From assembly GCA_963969395.1 (NCBI GenBank), contig OZ017796.1, positions 37,190,243 through 37,254,242 of the forward strand: 64,000 nt of DNA, given 5' to 3'. How positions within the stretch are numbered: position 1 is the first letter of the stretch; every line of letters starts with the position of its first letter. Below the pieces are notes generated by a model. That model searched no databases. It was not told the origin of the DNA and saw only the letters and a list, made by a program, of their open reading frames with translations. This DNA is from Pseudoscleropodium purum. Taxonomy: Eukaryota > Streptophyta > Bryopsida > Hypnales > Brachytheciaceae. This document shows positions 47,779 to 58,033 of this stretch, in pieces. The position numbers and the translations under genes are program-made.

Positions 47779-49889
47779 AATAGAGGTTCTTGAAATTTTG
47801 GGAATGGTCAAATAGTCTAACGTATTGTAGCTAAAGTCACTTGTTTTCTAGAATAAAAAGGAATTTAATATGAAATATCATATAATTCTTAATAAACAAT
47901 TTATCTTATACACTCTTATACCCAAAGGAATAATTTGTTGGCCAGTCCATTAAATAATGCTATTGGACGCATGAGTGCTGTCTCAGTCCTGCCTAGTGTT
48001 CTAGGGGTATTTCAAAGACAATTTGTCAGGTTATTCAACAATTTGTCATGCATGATCTAGACTTTTAAGTGCAACAATTCGCATATACATTTATATATAA
48101 TATATAGGTTCTTTAATTACCATGAAGTTTTTTACCATAACAATTTGTCCAGTCACTACTTAGCTAGCCAAATTATTAATTTTATATGAGTATCAAAACA
48201 GTCCCAATCCTCTACAACAAATTGTCTCTATACTAATGCAGGGGGAATGAGTGTATAATGCAATTTCAACTTCCAGCTTCTCTGCACATTTTCACAACTT
48301 GTCAAAACCAAACAATTAATCTCAGACTAAATTCTATGAGCTTACTAGTCCATAGTTGTCCTTCATTCCACAGTCAAGGCAAATTGTCTTCAATGTCAGT
48401 TTCCGATCAAACAAATTGTCACTACCCTACTCAATATTCTTGTGGCTTTTGACAATTAATTTATTAACAGATTATAAATTCCAATTTATATTATTTTATT
48501 AATTTACAATGTCAACACAAGTAGTGAACCAATTGTCTCATCACAACACAAGAAAACTCTTTCATATCAACTTGTATAATTTTTCTACATATTTCAAAAA
48601 GACAGTTCATGTTCAATTCAATAGTTCATTTATTCATAATAATTTTAATTTTCATTCATATTCCAATAACAATTTAATTTTATCGACAATTCGTCAAAGA
48701 TAAAATTATTTCGCATCAAAACAAACATTCAACAATTTGTTTCACATTGACATGTTACATTATCAAAACAGTTTTGAATAAATTATTCAATTGCATTGTA
48801 TCATACAAATTGCCGTTTAGGAATTTTTAAATTCATAATTCATAATCAGAAATATAATAATTATTAATTAAAGCGATTCTTAATTTCCTCACTCCAGTAA
48901 TTATAATAAATTAATTAAAATCATTCTACTGATTTCAATTAACCAACAAATTGATCACTGCATATTCAATCAATTTACAAACAATTTGTTGGAATCTACA
49001 TTACTAGACAAGAGACTCGATGAACAAGTTGTTTCGTACTCGATCTAGACTACCGTTCCATTCACTTGCCATCACTGCTGCCTCCGAACAGATTGTCTTG
49101 CGATTCTTTCTCTGTCCACATCATTATTAATTCACTCACATATTCACTCAGACAAATTGTTCTCTAAATTCTCACTGGATTATTGATATGATGACTTAGA
49201 TCCACTCACTGAGAATTCACTCAACAACTTGACAATTTGTTTTAAGATTACACATACAAGAAATACAATTTTCCCCCATCACTACTATTGAGCCTCAAAC
49301 AATTTGTCTAAAACAACTCAGTCATTCCAATCACTGGAAACAGATTAACTCACAATTACAATTACACCATTCATTCACAAGTTCATAATTAAGAAATCCA
49401 ATCACTAGATACAAATTTTACACAACAATGTAATGCCCAATTCAAACTCTCACAAAGTAGTCCACCTGGACTTTCCTTCCAACAACAAATTGTCTAACTC
49501 AAAATTCACAATCTCCACAACAGTATTCTAATCACTGGAAATACAAGAGACTCAAGTGAATGAGCACAAAGACAAATGTTTACAAAAATATATTAACAAA
49601 GCACATCCTGTGCTGAAACAAAACAAATTGTTTATAAAAGTACGCTACTGAAGACCGAGAGAGTGGGGGAGAAGAAAGACAAATTGTTCAAGACTATACT
49701 GTCTCAAACGGTACCAAACCACAAATTGGAACCGCTTCCAAGACAACTTGTCCTACTTCATATCTTGCCTATTACATCCTTCAAAATCTAAAGTCAATTT
49801 GTCTATCTTTTTCTACATAATGTAAAACTGTACTTACGAATTGTCTCTGTTTACACTATAAAAGACAAATTGACTGAAAAACCAAAAAA
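47779..49889 (+). other. Non-coding spacer with GACAANTTGTC array
   Basis: 2.1 kb between protease and RT with no long frame and a base composition unlike the flanking coding parts. From 48018 to 49876 the nonamer ACAA(A/T)TTGT occurs exactly 13 times: starts 48018, 48038, 48140, 48217, 48411, 48732, 48981, 49152, 49232, 49299, 49485, 49623 and 49679. About a dozen one-mismatch copies lie between. Most extend to GACAANTTGTC, two 5-bp inverted half-sites around one base. Spacing is irregular (20-320 bp). A second word, AATCACTGGAAA, recurs near 49330 and 49532, with a variant near 49399. Its position matches the intron of Ogre-type elements, so it may be spliced out. Confidence 0.75.
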
Positions 49890-50543
49890 TTGCAAGACTA
49901 CAATACCATTACATTGGTATATAAAACAAAGGAGAAGAAAATCAGCACTAGGCGGATCCCATGTCCACCACCCTCAAAAAGACGAGTCCAAATTGAATGC
50001 TACGACTGGACAGGGGGATTAACAGACAAAGAAGAACAAATAGTATACCAAGCCGTACCATCTCTTCAACCTATTGCCGACCTTGAGCTTACCAGGCTCA
50101 AAAAGATGTTCTCTTGTGATTATCAGGTAGCTGAACCCGAGCTGTTATCCACAGAAAATCAACCTTCAAGAACAAGAAAAAAGAGGATACCTAAATATGA
50201 CAAAGTAACAGATACACCCCTCAAATACCCAACCCATTTCTGTGACCAAAAAGAGGGTACACTCATTATTGATGATACTCCAGCATCAATAGCAGTTCAA
50301 GGCAAAGATATTGCCAAATGGACTATACAAGACAAAGACCAAGTATAAGAAATTAACTTGGGCACGGCAAAAAATCCTAACAATGTACGCATCTACAAGA
50401 ATCTTGAATTGGAATTCAAGAAAGAACTGGTTGAACTCCTACAAGAGTTCAAGGATGAATTTGCATGGAGTTACGAAGCCTTAAGGGGATACCAACACAT
50501 ATATGTGAACATCGTATTGAGCTCATGCCTAATGCATATCTAG
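49890..50543 (+). pseudogene. Pol linker upstream of RT
   Basis: One frame of 152 codons, a TAA at 50346, then a further 61 codons in the same frame. It includes KNLELEFKKELVELLQEFKD and FAWSY, the segment that normally precedes the RT fingers in plant gypsy pol ('..FAWSYxD..G.P'). Around 50481-50487 (TTAAGGGG) the frame shifts by one base relative to the RT frame, best explained by a 1-base deletion. No domain is recognised in the first 100 residues. Confidence 0.75.
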
Positions 50544-51418
50544 TGAGACAAGCCATGTACCACATGAACCCAAAATATGCTGCCAAAGTCAAAGAAGAAA
50601 TTGATAAGTTACTGAAAGTGGGGTTCATTTATCCAGTCAAGGAAACTGAATGGTTATCACCAATCGTAATAGTTCCAAAGAAAAATGGCAAACTTCGAGT
50701 ATGCGTTGATTATTGGAAATTAAATGGGGTCACCAAGATGGATCCCTTTCCACTACCATTCACTAATCAAGTATTAGAAGCAGTGGCAGGACATGAAATG
50801 TACTCCACACTTGACGGATTTAGTGGATATAACCAAATACTCATGGCTATACAAGATCAACTCAAAACCTGCTTCATTACAAAGTGGGGACCATTTGCTT
50901 ACCAAGTAATGCCATTTGGATTAAAATGTGCACCAGCAACCTTTCAACGGGCAATAATGCAAACATTTGCTGAATTTATAAATATATTCATGCAAGTATT
51001 CTTAGATGACTTCACCGTCTACGGCAGTAAAGACATGCACCTCGAGTATCTTCGGAAGTGTTTGAAAAGGTGTCAAGAAGCCAAAATCAGCCAAAATCCA
51101 GAAAAGTGCATGTTCGTAGTAAATTCAAGTACATTGCTTGGACATATAATTTGCAAGGAAGGAATACTGGTGGATCCTGCAAAGATTAAAACAATACAGA
51201 TACTTACCCCACCTACCAATATAAAGGGGATACACCAGTTTTTGGAATCAGCCAGTTATCACCGAAGGTTCATCAAAGATTTTGTAAAAATCACACAACC
51301 CTTGGCTAATCTCACAAAATTGACTATCAAGTTTCACTGGGACAAGAAGTGCCAAGAAGTATTCGAGTTGATTACAAGCAAATTAACCCAAACTCCAATC
51401 TTAATTACTCCTAATTAG
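50465..51418 (+). pseudogene. pol (RT): Reverse transcriptase domain
   Basis: All RT blocks are readable: SPIVIVPKKNGKLRVCVDY, LDGFSGYNQI (first catalytic Asp), MPFGLKCAPATFQR, and VFLDDF (FLDD at 50999-51010, the other two catalytic Asp residues), then LLGHIICKEGI. It makes cDNA from the element RNA in the particle. The near-invariant Arg of VDYRKLN is Trp here (TGG, one C-to-T step from CGG). The frame ends at TAG 51416, where related proteins have Trp. The real domain starts upstream in the shifted frame, so the first ~20 codons listed are partly out of register. Confidence 0.93.
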
Positions 51419-51706
51419 AACAAAGAATTTCATGTACACTGTGACGCATCCAACAAGGCAATTGGTAGTGTGTTGGCACAAAATATTGATGGAAAAATTG
51501 ATTCACCCATCTTCTACGCAAGTCGGTTACTCAATCAAGCTGAAAGAAACTACTCAACAACAGAACGGGAGGCTCTAGCTATGGTTTACTCGTTACATAA
51601 ATTTCGTCACTATTTACTAGCTAATCATTTTATATTCTATGTGGACCACGAGGCCCTACTACACCTAGTCAACAGAACCATCGTATCTGGAAGAATAGCT
51701 AGATGA
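51419..51706 (+). pseudogene. pol (RH): RNase H domain (Ty3 type)
   Basis: Same frame as RT. HCDASNKAIGSVLAQ gives the first acidic residue, TEREALAMVY the Glu, and YVDHEALLHLV the next Asp. The distal VVDHLSR lies after the stop, at about 51770. It removes the RNA strand from the hybrid. TGA at 51704 interrupts the conserved 'R-W-MLLLQE' stretch, so the lost residue is Trp. No archaeal-type second RNase H follows. Confidence 0.9.
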
Positions 51707-52870
51707 ATGTTGCTACTCCAAGAGTACGATTTTGAAATTGTACATAAGCTAGGTAGACAACATGTGGTAGTTGACCATCTTTCAAGGATCAACAATGGAG
51801 AAGCAGCTACTAGAATACCAGACTCATTTCCAGATGCAAACTTATTCATGGTACAAGTTACCCCCCAACAAGACGATATTTTCCCATTTTATGATTGGAG
51901 AAGACCAATAATTGATTACCTCCGAACTGGAAGAATACTAGTAGACATACCTCTCAACATTCATCGCCAAATAGCAATACAAAGTCGACCTTTTCATCTA
52001 GATGAAGTGGGAAGATTGATAAAAACATGTTCAGATTCCTTACCCAGAGTTTGTGTAGCAGGACCAATAACTAGAGCAATTATTGCAGAAGCCCATGGAG
52101 GTCTAGTTGGGGGACATTTCTCCTCCACTATAACATTACATAAGGTTTTAACAGCATTATATTGGTGGCCTGATTTACGAAAGGATGTACACAACTATTG
52201 CAAAAAGTGTGACATCTGCCAAAAGAATAGTAGAAAACCTGTAAAAGGGAAAAATCCTTTACACCCTATTTTACCACTTGGAATTTTTCAGAGGTGGGGA
52301 ATTGACTTCATTAGGCCAATACATCCACTAGCAAAAACCACAGCTAATAGATATATAATCACAGCTACCGATTACACCTCTAAATGGGTGGAAGCTAGGG
52401 CTTTGAAAGACAATACTACCCAATCAACAGCTAAGTTTTTATATGAAGAAATAATAACTCACTATGGATGTCCATTGGAGATAATCAGCAATCAAGGTAC
52501 CCATTTTCTCAACACAACGATCCAACTTCTTACTACGGAGTTCATGATTCAACATCAAAAATCAACTCCATATTATCCTCAAGGCAATGGACAAGCAGAA
52601 TCTACAAATAAGGTTTTAAAAGCAGTCCTAACCAAAATAGTAAACGCCAACCAAACGGATTGGGACCAAAGGTTATTTTCTGCATTGTGGGCATACCGGA
52701 CAGCATACATAGTAACTATTAGTCATACTCCCTTCTTACTAGTATATGGAACAGAGGCATTACTTCCCATTAAGTACTTAGAGACTCAACCACAAGGACA
52801 TCAAAGGGTTTTAGCAGTATATGCAATGTTGGCACACCAAATGCAACAACTAGAACAAATGGATTTATGA
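51707..52870 (+). pseudogene. pol (INT): Integrase, catalytic Asp replaced
   Basis: Starts with the end of RNase H. The HHCC zinc domain follows (HGGLVGGH and CDIC, about residues 125-170), then the DDE core. The first Asp is in WGIDF (52304-52306) and the Glu in GQAES (52598-52600). The second position, normally Asp in SDQGTHF, reads SNQGTHF (AAT at 52490-52492). Spacing is X61 and X35, exactly the family spacing. GPI of 'DFxGPI' is RPI. Both changes are G-to-A. Without the Asp it should not join strands, so this copy cannot integrate itself. TGA at 52868 cuts the frame before the C-terminal module. Confidence 0.93.
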
Positions 52871-53521
52871 CGAATTGAGGCTGAAAATTACATAACTAAA
52901 ATGCAATTAATGAGGAAGTCTCGTCATAACAAATCCAACCATTTAAATCAAAGAATCCAACAAATACCTCACAACACCTACAAGATTGGAGAGTGTTCTA
53001 ATTTCCAAATTCCAAAAAATATGGCCAACAACAAAAGATTCAGTAATGTTACGCCATATGTATCAAATGCAACAAAAAGTTATCAAATAGGACAAAATGT
53101 CCTATGGTCAAAACCTACTATTAAAAAGAAAAGGGGAAAATTTGTAAATAAATGGTTTGGGCCTTACGAAATAAAAACTGTGTATTCTAATGGAACAATA
53201 GACTTATATGAAACCACAGGACTAACCGTTCGGGTAAATATCAATAAATTACAACCATATATCATGGAAGAAGGAATGACCGATCCAAGTCCCAATGTTT
53301 TTTTATCAATAATAGAAGATAATAAAAGTAAAAGTCCAACCTTAACCCTACTAAATCAAATAAAGACCGATATAAAATATTCAGTCAAAAGAAAACCACA
53401 TAAGGAACAACAAGGTTGCACATATTGCAACATCGCCTATAAGGGTCAAGCATGTTTAAAAAATATAAATACAGATTTAAGAATACAACCAACCACAAAA
53501 CAACTTGGAAAAATAGTATAA
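52871..53521 (+). pseudogene. pol (INT C-term): Integrase C-terminal part with GPY/F module
   Basis: In phase with the integrase core after TGA 52868. From 53080 it reads YQIGQNVLW, then KWFGPYEIKTVYSNGTIDL and VRVNINKLQPY. This is the GPY/F module that helps DNA binding and multimerisation in Ty3/gypsy integrases. A Lys/Asn-rich tail of about 80 residues follows, with a small CTYCNIAYKGQAC Cys cluster, ending at TAA 53519. No chromodomain is present. Confidence 0.85.
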
Positions 53522-54091
53522 CAAATATTTGCAATAAAAGATACTAGCCACTACAAAAAAGGCCAAAAAATACTTTGGTTAAAAGTTATGGAAAATAAAA
53601 ATGACGATGAATGGATAGGACCTGCTATAGTAAAAACAATTAATCCTAATCAAACAATAAAACTAATGAATTCAAATGGTGAAGAAAATTGTATACTAGT
53701 TCAAAGAATAAAACATTATGAGCAAAGTATAGAAAAACCAAGTATTGAAATAAACTATGCACAACCTACTATACGATTGACAAAATTTTGTAAGAAAAAG
53801 AATAAAATAATTGAGACCACTCAAAGTCAAGTTAAAGTAAACAAAATTAAACCTCATAACCAAGACCAGCATAAATTAAGAATGAAGTCCCATTACATTC
53901 AACCACAACCAAATTTATCAAAGATTTATAAATTTGAAGCAATACAACAACAAAATAATGAACAAATAATCAAAACAATGCATCAAAATAAATCTAGAAT
54001 CATTCAAAATACATGCAAAGACTTATCAAAAACATCAATTAAAGAAAAGTCACAGCCCAAAACTTTAAAGTATATTCCGCATTCACTATAA
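53522..54091 (+). pseudogene. Second GPY/F-like module in the pol extension
   Basis: Same frame again. Starting around 53550 it reads YKKGQKILWLK, EWIGPAIVKTINPNQTIKL and CILVQRIKHY. Aligned with the module at 53080-53270 the shared pattern is Y..GQ..LW.K, W.GP..+KT...N.TI.L, V..++..Y. The resemblance is too ordered for chance, and I infer an internal duplication of the integrase C-terminal module. The remaining ~120 residues are Lys/Gln/Asn-rich. Stops are TAA 53519 and TAA 54089. Confidence 0.65.
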
Positions 54092-55642
54092 GTGAGAACA
54101 GGGAAACCCCCTAACATGGAAGTTAGGTCACACTGGTGGTTACAACCACCACCACCACTTCCTCATCTCTCCACCATCCTTAACCAAATACAACTATTTC
54201 TTTATTACCTCTTTAAACAATTTTATGTGCAAACATTAATTTATGTTCTTAGTATTGCAGATCATTTTCAATCTTTAAACATGGAAGGCATAGAATTCAA
54301 TTTTCAACTAGTTATTTTACCAAAAATGTTAAAAAACGGATTCACGGCAATAGAAAAGGATATGTTACAAGATATGGGATTATTAGCCTTTGCAACACAA
54401 GTCAATTGGGGAGGAAACATTCCTATAGTAATTCTCCAAGAAGATTTGATAAATTTACAAGTAGAAGCCAAAACAACTCTAATAAATAACAAAACCTGTG
54501 AGCTAATACCACAAAACTTTAAAGAATTAATTACAAAGGTTTTCCAATTACACCACATTCCACTAATGCCAAACAAGAAATGTATGAACCACCTAGTCAT
54601 TGAGAGGTCAAATAAAAATCCTAATCTTACTTCAGCCATGTGCAAATCTCCAGAAACTAAAACAATCATAAAAATTTTAGGTACAGCCTTTAGTCTAAAG
54701 CAAAAAATGGGAGAAATTCCATTGGCATTAGTACAAGAGATACAATTAGCAATGAAAGGAAAAACAATAGACTGGATTAATAGTTTTAAATTACATTTGC
54801 ATTATGAATTACAAAGAATTAGACTGGAATTACAAGGTCCAAAATCAATAACCATTACTACTAGATTAGGAATACATATCAATCTCATACTATCAAAAAC
54901 ATGTGCATTAATAGCACTACAGAAATTTCAAATTCATGTCACTCCTAAATCTAAAAAGAGACAACTATTATCTCCATTATCTTCTACAATAAGTGAAGAC
55001 CTAAAAAGAAGGAAATTACAATGGAACCAAGAACAGCACACTCCCATGGCTGCAGCAGTAACTTTGAAGGAGAACCCATCTGCACAGCCAACAATGGTAG
55101 AGTTAGAAACAACTAATGAAGAAACAGAAGAAGATGTATTAGAAATTCAAAAGACAAACAGATAAGCTAAAGACAAGGATCAAGCCTTAGTATCTACAAT
55201 ACAACAAGAAAATGAAGAATTTATACTTCCCACGACCAAAGGATTCAAGAAAATCTTAGAAATTAAAAACACTCTAACAACACCAAAAAGAAAAAAAAAT
55301 CAAATGCAAATACTGCAAGGGGACAACCCACAAATTACAAATAACAAGTACCACCAAAGCAATCAACACCTGCAGCAAGAACAACAAAACGAACAACAAC
55401 GACAACACTGGACGCAACAACAAGGTCCAAAGGAGTCCAACAAACCTAGTACCAAAGGAACAAATGAAGATTACCATAGCAGGCTCCAAAATACCACACC
55501 GACAAGAAGAGAAAGGAAGGCCGGTCGGATAAGAAGATCCACAATGACAAGATCTACAGAGATCAGGGAAAACCTACTGCAACAAGAAGAGGCAACAAAG
55601 ACAACAAAGATAGGGTACAGAATCACAACAAGAGGAGTCTAG
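54092..55642 (+). pseudogene. Unknown pol-linked ORF X
   Basis: Still in the pol frame: 357 open codons, TAA at 55163, then further open codons to TAG 55640. I do not recognise the family. An early poly-Pro stretch (residues 19-24) is followed by a hydrophobic segment at about residues 35-55 that could span a membrane. A conserved-looking ~210-residue region follows, with alternating hydrophobics (MLQDMGLLAFATQVNW, LVQEIQLAMKGKTIDW, HLHYELQRIRLEL). A Lys/Arg-rich patch (KKRQLL, KRRK) comes next, and then a Gln-rich tail (HLQQEQQNEQQRQHW). Frame continuity with pol over 1.5 kb argues it is real coding sequence. It may be translated as a pol extension or from a spliced RNA. An Env-like role is possible but unsupported. 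Confidence 0.6.
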
Positions 55643-56489
55643 AGGAGCGGCAACAAGACAGAAAGAAAATGACTAGAAAGAAACCACATCGAATTGAAGA
55701 GGATATGGACAAAGTTCTAGAGCAAGAGAGACCTCATCAACAAGTTCAAGAAGATAACGACGGAAAAAACGAGTCACAAAAACAAAATCACAAGGACCAA
55801 GACGAAGGAGACATACCAGCTATTTCAACTACTGACTCTGTCAAAGGATATGACGTTGTCGCGCCTGTGAACGTAGCTATCCCGCCAACTGTTATGGCGC
55901 TGTCGGGTAGAGAGGAGTGCGCTTTAGGAACACACGGGGTGTTTGGCTGCAACTGTTTGTTGTATACTCGGTGTCTTCTTCAATCTTTAGTCTTCAAACG
56001 GTGCCCGTTGGCCTATCCTGTGTGGGCTCTAGATAGGTATAAGGGTCAAGGAAGGGATAAGGAACCACGGGATATGGGACGGGTAAAACGGGACAGTAAA
56101 TATGAGCTACCATCTGAATGATGGGATCCTAAACCTCAAATTCACGGTCTGCTGGCCAAAACTCCATACCGTTAGAACAAGCAAGTCTCGACCATGTGGG
56201 CCATTAACCCCACTTCGTCACCACGACAATAAATGGGGTTGAGTCTTGGTTTTACCCAAACCGCCCGCAACAAGGTTTACAAAGCAAAAGGAAATAAAAA
56301 ACAACGAGCCTCCAAATCATGCTAGGAATAACAAAGCCACATCCACACATACATATAAAAAAAACCCAAAACATTCCTCTTCAAGTTTTGGACTCTTCAA
56401 ATCTTCAAATCTTCAATCTTCAAGTCTTCATGTTTTAATAAAAACAATGAGAAATCTTCAAAGCAGTACCCTAAAGTAGCTGCGACCTT
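55643..56489 (+). other. GC-richer block of unknown origin
   Basis: From about 55846 to 56270 the base use changes abruptly to GC-richer with CpG, unlike the rest of the element. A 150-codon frame (55669-56121) runs through it in a different phase (frame +1), but its second half has a composition unlike its first half. A short inverted pair, AACCCC (56205-56210) and GGGGTT (56235-56240), flanks a 24-base spacer. It could be captured host or organelle DNA. I recognise no gene. Confidence 0.45.
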
Positions 56490-57350
56490 TTATCTAGTGC
56501 CACAGACGGCTCACAACTCCAAATGCTAAGTTCAATAACATTTTGGAAAGCTAACTCAGTAACCTAACACCTCTTCAAATTTCACTTCATTCTAAACTAC
56601 TGTCCAAACGTTATAGGCAAACAAAGTAGCAGCTCTTCTCCTCCTTGCCAACCAACCACTGCCTTTTCAAACTTCTATAACTTTTGATCTACAAACCCTA
56701 AACACAATTGTGATAGCAATTTGAAAAGCTAACACATACGGCTACAACATGTGAAAATTTTACTAAGAACTAAACCTCTGTCCATAAGTTACAGCCCAAC
56801 AAAGTCTCGGTCTCCTATTTTGAGAACCCACTCAACCTCTAAACTTCTACACTCTATAACTTCTTCAATAAAACTCCAAATAGCTCGTGTGATAGCTATT
56901 TAGAGAGATAAATAAACAAACTAACACTCGTAAAATTTTCAAAAGAAATACTTATACTGACCGAAGGTTATGGCCCTCCAAAGTTTCGACCTTGCTCTTC
57001 ACAAGTGGCAGCCAACCTCCAAGTCTTCACACCTCCATAACTTCTTCCTCCAAGCTTCAAATCTTAAGTTTAATGACTCTTTGGAAAGCTAAGATTAAGA
57101 TGAACACATTTCCAAAGTCCCTTTGCAAATTTATGGACTGAACGTCAGTTATGGCTTGACAAAGTCTCAGCCTTTCTTCATGAAAAGCACTAAAACTCCT
57201 CAAATTCAAACGCTCATAACTTTTTCATCCTAACTCCAAATCAAACTTGCAAAATCATTTTGGAAAGGCAATTTCATAAGAAACAATATTATCAAATTTC
57301 ATTACCATAAGCCTCATACAATGGGAGATATCACTCTTTGAAGTTTCGGA
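56490..57350 (+). repeat. Five-copy ~180-bp tandem repeat in the 3' region
   Basis: Degenerate units share, in order, CTCATAACTTYTT, CTCCAAAT..., a TTTGGAAAGCTAA word, a RTTATGGCY word and CAAAGTYTCG. The ATAACTT word starts at about 56676, 56854, 57035 and 57214, a spacing of 178-181 bp, with a fifth, more diverged unit first. It is non-coding. Plant gypsy elements are known to grow such repeats in the 3' untranslated region, which can later seed satellites. Confidence 0.75.
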
Positions 57351-57710
57351 TTTTCTATCACACCAAAATTTCACTATTCACTCCTCCACATACACACCTC
57401 CACACACACACCTCCACACACTAAGGAATCTCTCCAACTACTTTTCAACCCTTTTTAAGGCAAGGAAGTGGGGCACATCAGCCCATACTCCTCTCCTTTC
57501 AGGCCCCACCAAAGATGCCCTTTACTTTCTCCTTTTATATTTTCCAAATCCACCTAATCTCTTAGTAATTTTAATTAAAAGAAAGGCAAAAAAAACACAT
57601 GAGCCTTCCAATCAACTAGATAAGTAAAATTAAATAAACAAACCTAATAAAAATATCACTATAAAGTAGCCACGTGCCCTTATAGGTATAAAAGCGTTGA
57701 AAATCATCCT
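57351..57710 (+). other. 3' non-coding stretch with CA-rich microsatellite
   Basis: A short (CACACACCTC)-type run at about 57390-57420 and otherwise plain sequence. No frame is supported. Confidence 0.6.
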
Positions 57711-57900
57711 CCAGTCGCCAAGTCGCGGACTTGGTTGACTGGAGAAGCGGTGGTCTTTGGCCGCCCGCCGGTCTGGGTTCGAATCCAATTGGACCCGTCG
57801 AGCGGCTTGGGTGGCCTACGGCTTGGCAAGCTAGTGAGGCAGGAAATTGAACCAGCCAACCCACCATCTACCCCCCCTAAGCTGTGCCTGTGAGAAGACG
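57711..57900 (+). mobile_element. tRNA-derived SINE-like unit inside the LTR element
   Basis: An A-box match TGGAGAAGCGG (57740-57750, one mismatch to TRGCNNAGYGG) and a perfect B box GGTTCGAATCC (57776-57786) lie 36 bp apart, the spacing of an internal Pol III promoter. Just upstream is a hairpin with arms CCAGTC-G-CCAAGTC (57711-57724) and GACTTGG-TT-GACTGG (57728-57742). The body is GC-rich and ends without an obvious poly-A or poly-T tail. No target duplication is clear, so the borders are approximate. Family not recognised. Confidence 0.6.
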
Positions 57901-58033
57901 ATGCAACATCTGTATGCTAATGGGCGCTCCGTTGCATCAAACCGTGGTTCTCACCACGACCAACTCCTTTTATCTCAACTCTTTGTTTATTGAAACTCAA
58001 ACACACAAAGCTCAGTACATATATTTACATAAT
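57901..58033 (+). other. Short hairpin-bearing stretch
   Basis: GATGCAAC (57900-57907) and GTTGCATC (57932-57939) are complementary arms around a 24-base loop. Nothing else is recognised. Confidence 0.4.

Noticed and set aside
47779..49889. CRISPR-like array
   Set aside because: The repeated word is short, near-palindromic and irregularly spaced on both strands. This is a eukaryotic element with no cas genes.
51707..52100. Second, archaeal-type RNase H as in Tat/Ogre elements
   Set aside because: RNase H runs straight into the integrase zinc domain with no space for another RNase H.
54092..54280. Env-like gene (hydrophobic segment after integrase)
   Set aside because: Only one possible membrane span, with Lys and Gln inside it. 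No signal peptide or cleavage site, and the frame continues from pol.
54304..54669. 121-codon minus-strand frame
   Set aside because: Shadow of ORF X. The plus strand is in frame with pol.
57740..57800. Functional tRNA gene
   Set aside because: A and B boxes are present but no cloverleaf, acceptor stem or anticodon arm closes.
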